NCBI GenBank assembly: GCA_963576725.1
Contig: OY755243.1
Span: 75,910,106 to 75,974,105, forward strand
From: Azorinus chamasolen
Lineage: Eukaryota; Mollusca; Bivalvia; Cardiida; Solecurtidae
Direction of reading: 5' to 3'
Length of the DNA stretch: 64,000 bases
Part shown: piece by piece, positions 27,701 through 33,700 of the stretch
How positions within the stretch are numbered: the stretch's first letter is position 1
How the letters are laid out: every line of letters begins with the position of its first letter
Notes under the pieces: model-generated
Told to the model about the DNA's origin: nothing
What the model saw: the letters and a program-made list of their open reading frames with translations, nothing else
The model's database searches: none
Program-made: the position numbers and the translations under genes

Positions 27701-30700
27701 GAAGAGATTTAAAAACAATACATGCCCCAACCCAATTTATGTAATAAAAATGAAGAATAATTCTTAGAAATAAGACCCTTTCATGAGGTTTTTGTCAAAT
27801 CCAAAGTTCTAAAGCTAGGTACCTTTTCAGAAAAACATTAAGTTCAAGGACCATAACTCTGACAAAAATTATTCAACCAGACCGATATTTGAACTTAAGC
27901 TGTACCTCATCTAGATTTATTTTTATGTCAAATATGAAGTTAATATCTGCAACCACTTCCAAAGAAAGACCGGAAAACTGAAATTTTGACAAAAAATTAA
28001 AGTTCAAGGGCCATAACTCTGGCAAAAATTCTTCAACCAGACTGAGATTGGGAATTAAGCTGTAAATCATGTAGAGTTAGCTTTATGCCAAATATAAAGT
28101 TAATATCTGCAACCACTTCCAAGAAAAGTCCGGAAAACTGAAAATTTGACAAAAAATTAAAGTTCAAGGGCCATAACTCTGGCAAAAATTATTCAACCAG
28201 ACTGAGATTGGGAATTAAGCTGTAAATCATGTAGAGTTAGCTTTATGCCAAATATACAGTTAATATCTGCAACCACTTCCAAGAAAAGTCCGGAAAATCC
28301 CAAATTTGAAGAAAAAAATTAAAGTACAAGGGCAATAACTCTGGAAATAATTATTCAACCGGACTGAGATTGTAACATAAGCTGTAACTTATACAGATTT
28401 AGCTTTGTACTAAATATAGAGTTGATATCTGGAGTCACTTCCATAAAAAGTCCAGAAAACCGGAAAACATTGGTACGGGACTAAAAAGGGGAGATAACTC
28501 CTGAAGTAGTGGTCCGATCATAACGGAAATATGCGGTGCACAGGTTTATATGGTCATATGGCTATATATGAACTTTCAACAAAATTGAAGCAAAACTGTA
28601 GAAGAAGAAGGCCGGACAAAATTGTGTCCACGGACGGACAGACGGACGGACATACTAACAAATGGGTAGTTGTGTGACTTTTTCCTTTGATCTTTTCTTG
28701 TGGGACTAGTCCCACAAGAAAAACTATTTTTGGCTCTAACTTTGGAAAAGAATGATCTGGAAGCTAACCCTAACCCTAACCCTATGTCCCACAACTGGCC
28801 AGGTTAATGTCACTAGAAATGGCCAGGTTAATGTCACAAGAGATGGCCAGGTTAATGATTTTACTTGTGCGACTAGTTAGAAAAAGTCACACAACTACCC
28901 ATTGGTGAGTGCGGACGGACAGACGGACGGACAGACGGACAGACGGACAACCTGATTCCAGTATACCCCCCCCAAACTTCGTTGTGGGGGGTATAATCAG
29001 TGAAACTTCTAGTGCCCGATTCATTATTGACCTTTAACATGCTACATGCGTATAGGCAATTAAACCTTTATCCTAAGAATATTCATATCAGAAATAGGGA
29101 CATCACGATGTCTGCAAGGTTAAAAAAGATTGAGCATATTTGTAAAAATATGTTTTTCATGGATGTATACTGTCTAAAATATATACATGTATGGCAAACT
29201 GTAGACCAAGGATTTTAGCGAAAGGAGTTTTATCAAACCAACTTACTTGTAGTAACCCACCATTCTACATTCAATTGTATTAAGAGCTCCTTTCATGGGA
29301 TTTATAGCTGGCGAAAGGAGCATCCTTTCGCCAACTGCAGACCAAGGATTTTAGCGAAAGGAGTTTTATCAAACCAACTTACCTGTAGTAACCCACCATT
29401 CTACATTAATTAAAAACACTAAGTATTACATATTATTAATAACCCGCAGTTCTACATTGAATTACATTACTTAAGAGCTCCTTTCGCGGTATTTACTGTG
29501 GCGAAAGGAGCAAGAAATACGTTTTCCCTGTAAATGTCATCAATATATTAATGATGTGTTCATATATTCAGGCTTAAATCAGTATATTAGTGCCAAATAC
29601 ATTTAAAATATATGGTCATATAATTTAACTTACTTATTAATAACAAATAAATAGCCAATATTAATTTTTAATCCTCCTTTCGCCAAAAAATCCTCCTTTC
29701 GTGTTTTAGTCATACCCCAACAAATCAACTGATTTGCCTGAAATTTGAAACATGCATTGCTTCAGATTGGCTCTGCATAAACTCGGGGGATTTATATATT
29801 ACTGTGCTTTGTAGTTTCATTTATATAATGTACAACATTGGCTTCAGTGAAAATATTCCTTATTTGCTCTAGGCCATATACCGAAACAGTGCAATCAGAT
29901 CTCTACTAGACTAGACGTACTAGAAAATGTAAAATAGCAACGTCAGGTATTATTTATAGCGAGCACAGCTCGCAAGAATGGCCGAAGGCCATTCTTGCGA
30001 ACGAAGTGAGCTCTATGGTAACGCGAAGGATATAATTTTGGTTCTCTAAGCTGTACATTGTTAACCTGGAATCGGTTGTACCGATTTTTTTTCGCTTCCG
30101 GTTTGATCCATTCAGCAATCGGAACACCTCGAAATAGCCGAGGTGTTCCGAGTGATTCCTATATTCCGAACTCTGACGGAATACAGCGAGTAGTTACGAT
30201 TGGTCCTCAAGTCAACACAAATCGCAACAACGTTTGTCTACGAAGAAAATCGATTTCTAAAACTTACTAAATTGTAACTTGCATTTCGTTTCGGTGTAGA
30301 TTTAGATATAACTATTTGAATCGCTATTTATTTACCAGAAAATTAATGTTTTCCGTTTGGTAAACATCTCCGTCCGAGATCCAGTTAGCGGAAAAGGCCG
30401 AGTGTCAAATCTGATGACGTATTATCCACAACTTGTAAGTGACGTAGTTGTGGTCACATGACCTCCATTTATTTATCGTCTGAAGTGCATTTTGTTTACC
30501 TACAGGGCTCAGCTGTGTTACTCTTCCGGTTCCTACTGTCAATAACTTTGTATGTGAGTAATTTAGACATTGATTATTTAATTTTCTTTCATTTGAATCA
30601 GTTGTCAATACAAATGAAAACATCACATTATTTGAATTATATCTACATCTAGATATTTATCCCGGCGTAGGGTGTTTTCGACGGTGTAAGCGGTTTTCGT

Positions 30701-33700
30701 AAATTTGACCTACTTAAACAAATGCCGATTGCTTAAATAAATATGTGAGTGAAACATGCAAACGAATGTATATCACTGAGATTTTATAAAGAACTTGATC
30801 TACGGCAACGTAGAATTGTTTACATTTTGAACCAAAATAGCTTAAATCTTGGTGAAATCTTGACTTGTTCTTTCCGACTAGAGTAGTCTGTCTGTCTGCA
30901 GGTCTGTCTGTCAGTGTACTGTTTAAGTTTCGTAGTCTTTCTGTCCTTCTTTAAATACTGTTTTACATAAATCAGCCAGTCTGTCTGACTTCTTTAAATA
31001 GGCCTACTGGTTTACAAAAATCATTCTGTCTGTCCGTCTCACACACATCTAACATCCCAGACATAGATCTACAGCCTTGAAGACATATTCTCTATTTACA
31101 ATCATTTTACACAGGAAGTTAATAACATAATTGAACAACTTGAAGGCTTAGCAACATCATTTAACACAGACATCACAAGTTTAAAGGTTGGGAGCATACC
31201 ACCAGCATCACTTCAGAAATAGAAAGAATTCAAAAACAAGCACAGCAAATTTCATTCAAGCCAATTCTCTGACACTGAAATACACACTTTAAAACTTTAG
31301 AAGGACATAAAACAAACAAATACAAAAATATCACACATAAACACTCAGCACAATCTACCAACAATCAGATTGGATAGAGACATCAAGAAAACAAGCACAA
31401 AAAAACGAGGGAGGCATGCCCAAAATTCTAAAAAATGTAGAAAATTTACTTTTGAAGTTCTGTTCATATATATGTATGATGAAGTTCATCCTGATCACTG
31501 GCTAACTTACAAGTGGTTTTCCATTGATTGCAAGACAGTTCAGAATGACTTAAGTTGTCCTTCTTCCCTGCAAGATGTTGCTGCTGATGATGATGATGCT
31601 GCTATTGATTACAATTTTAATGATGAAAATGATTCTGATTCATGGGATTTCAAACGAAAATAGCTTTTAACTACCCCTAAGATATACTGTATGCATGTGT
31701 AACACATAGTTCAAATGTTTAACCCTTTCCTCCATGCTAAATAGGAAATAGCTAAACATTATGTTGTATGTGTTAATAAATACATGTATATGCATGCACA
31801 CAGTATTGTCCTTATCCTATTGACCTATCCAGTAACTTCAAAGTCTATCATCACCATCATTAGCATCAATTGACATTAAGTTACTAACACAACAGCTCTA
31901 TCAATATCTTCTGTTTTCTGCATGTTTCTATCTCAATGCACCTAAATGTACCTGGTGTACATGCAAATATACCACAACTAACACACAGCTTGTCTTGCCA
32001 TTTTAACCCTTTCCTCTGCATATTTAACACATATGACACCTTTACTATATTTTTTACAATTAACATTTACTGATGATGGTGAATACAGACCTGATGGCAG
32101 CTTAAATCATGATGAGAGTAACGTAGAAATCTCCATGAGCTTTCTGGTTTCTTGTCATCTTGCTTTAAGCATTACCAAACCTTAATTTCAGCTTGCTTTA
32201 AGCAGTATTACATTATACATGTAAAGCCCTTCTGGCAATGGAGGAAATTGTTAAAATCGCTTATCTACAGTCTTGTGATTTAGACTATGTCAATAATTTA
32301 AACATCACATCGCAGCATTATGAGTTTCTTATTTTACTTGTAAAAATTAGTGGGTGACAAAAACATGTTAGTGATTATTAAGAAATAAAGAAGATATTTA
32401 AAGGCATGTAAGGTCATTTACTTATTTTTACATATATTGCTAATATATATACATTTTATTACTAACTGTAGTATTTTGTTTATAAGAAATTGAATGAAGT
32501 ATGGTGGGTGACATGAACATCGCTAACCAATACACAACTATTTCACGTTAATATTACAGTTCTTGTCTTATTGTCAAGGTTCAGTTAAAGCCATTTTTTA
32601 AATCAACATAGTATGGTGGGTGACATGATCTTCGCTAACCAATTAAACATACATTAAATAAATTGCAGTAGGACAGTCACTTATATAAGTCTGAAACACA
32701 CAACATTAGCCAATAAGATGTCACAGTCTTGGACCAAAAGTAGATCTATCAACCACTTTACGACTTGGATATGTATTAAAGAAAAGTAAGAGATTGTTGG
32801 TTTAAGTTTGTTATTTGAAGTTGCGCTTTCAACTTTTATCAAGGTGTTCTGTATTTGTTTATTGTTCTGTTACTTTTAGAGAGTCATAATTGCTGTTACT
32901 AATTTCATCTATATCTGGTGTGTAAATCATCAATTTCACCATATATTTGGTGAACTTATGCTTTCACTTTATTTAGTTGAATGCGTTTGGCAGCTGTGCT
33001 CGCTTATAGGCTGTGCTTATTTCATATTAGGACTGAGGGGGGGGGGGGGGGGGGGGGGGGGGGGTCACCAGTCTATTTCACACACATTATCCCTGAAATT
33101 CTCATCGGAGTCATCCAGACACAAAACAAGTGTGTTATTTAGAATTATAGCGAACGAAGTGAGCTCTATGGTAACGCGTAGGATATAATTTTGGTTCTCT
33201 AAGCTGTACATTGTTCACCTGGAATCGGTTGTACCGATTTTTTTTCGCTTCCGGTTTGATCCATTCAGCAATCGGAACACCTCGAAATAGCCGAGGTGTT
33301 CCGAGTGATTCCTATATTCCGAACTCTGACGGAATACAGCGAGTAGTTACGATTGGTCCTCAATACTCGACAGTCAACACAAATCGCAACAACGTTTGTC
33401 TACGCAGAAAGTCGATTTTCTAAAACTTACTAAATTGTAACTTGCATTTCGTTTCGGTGTAGATTTAGATATAACTATTTGAATCGCTATTTATTTACCA
33501 GAAAATTAATGTTTTCCGTTCGGTAAACATCTCCGTCCGAGATCCAGTTAGCGGAAAAGGCCGAGTGTATGTGTGTCAAATCTAATGACGTATATACACA
33601 ACTTGTAAGTGACGTAGTTGTGGTCACATGACTTCCATTTATCGTCTGAAGTGCATTTTGTTTACCTCAGCTGTGTTACTCTTCCGGTTCCTACTGTCAA

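Larger units (their letters stand above)
25346..29717. mobile_element. 4.37-kb fold-back element with 9-bp target duplication (Mutator-like suspected)
   Basis: The left end CGGTATGACTAAAACACG is answered by CGTGTTTTAGTCATACCC at the right. A perfect 9-bp repeat, CAACAAATC, lies outside both ends (25337-25345 and 29718-29726). Long arms built of CTCCTTTCGC/GCGAAAGGAG tandem repeats face each other (25360-27000 and 29215-29705). A 9-bp duplication with long, tandem-rich TIRs is typical of Mutator-like elements; that assignment is inference. The interior has arrays, a second TIR unit and MITEs, but no transposase. Confidence 0.82.
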
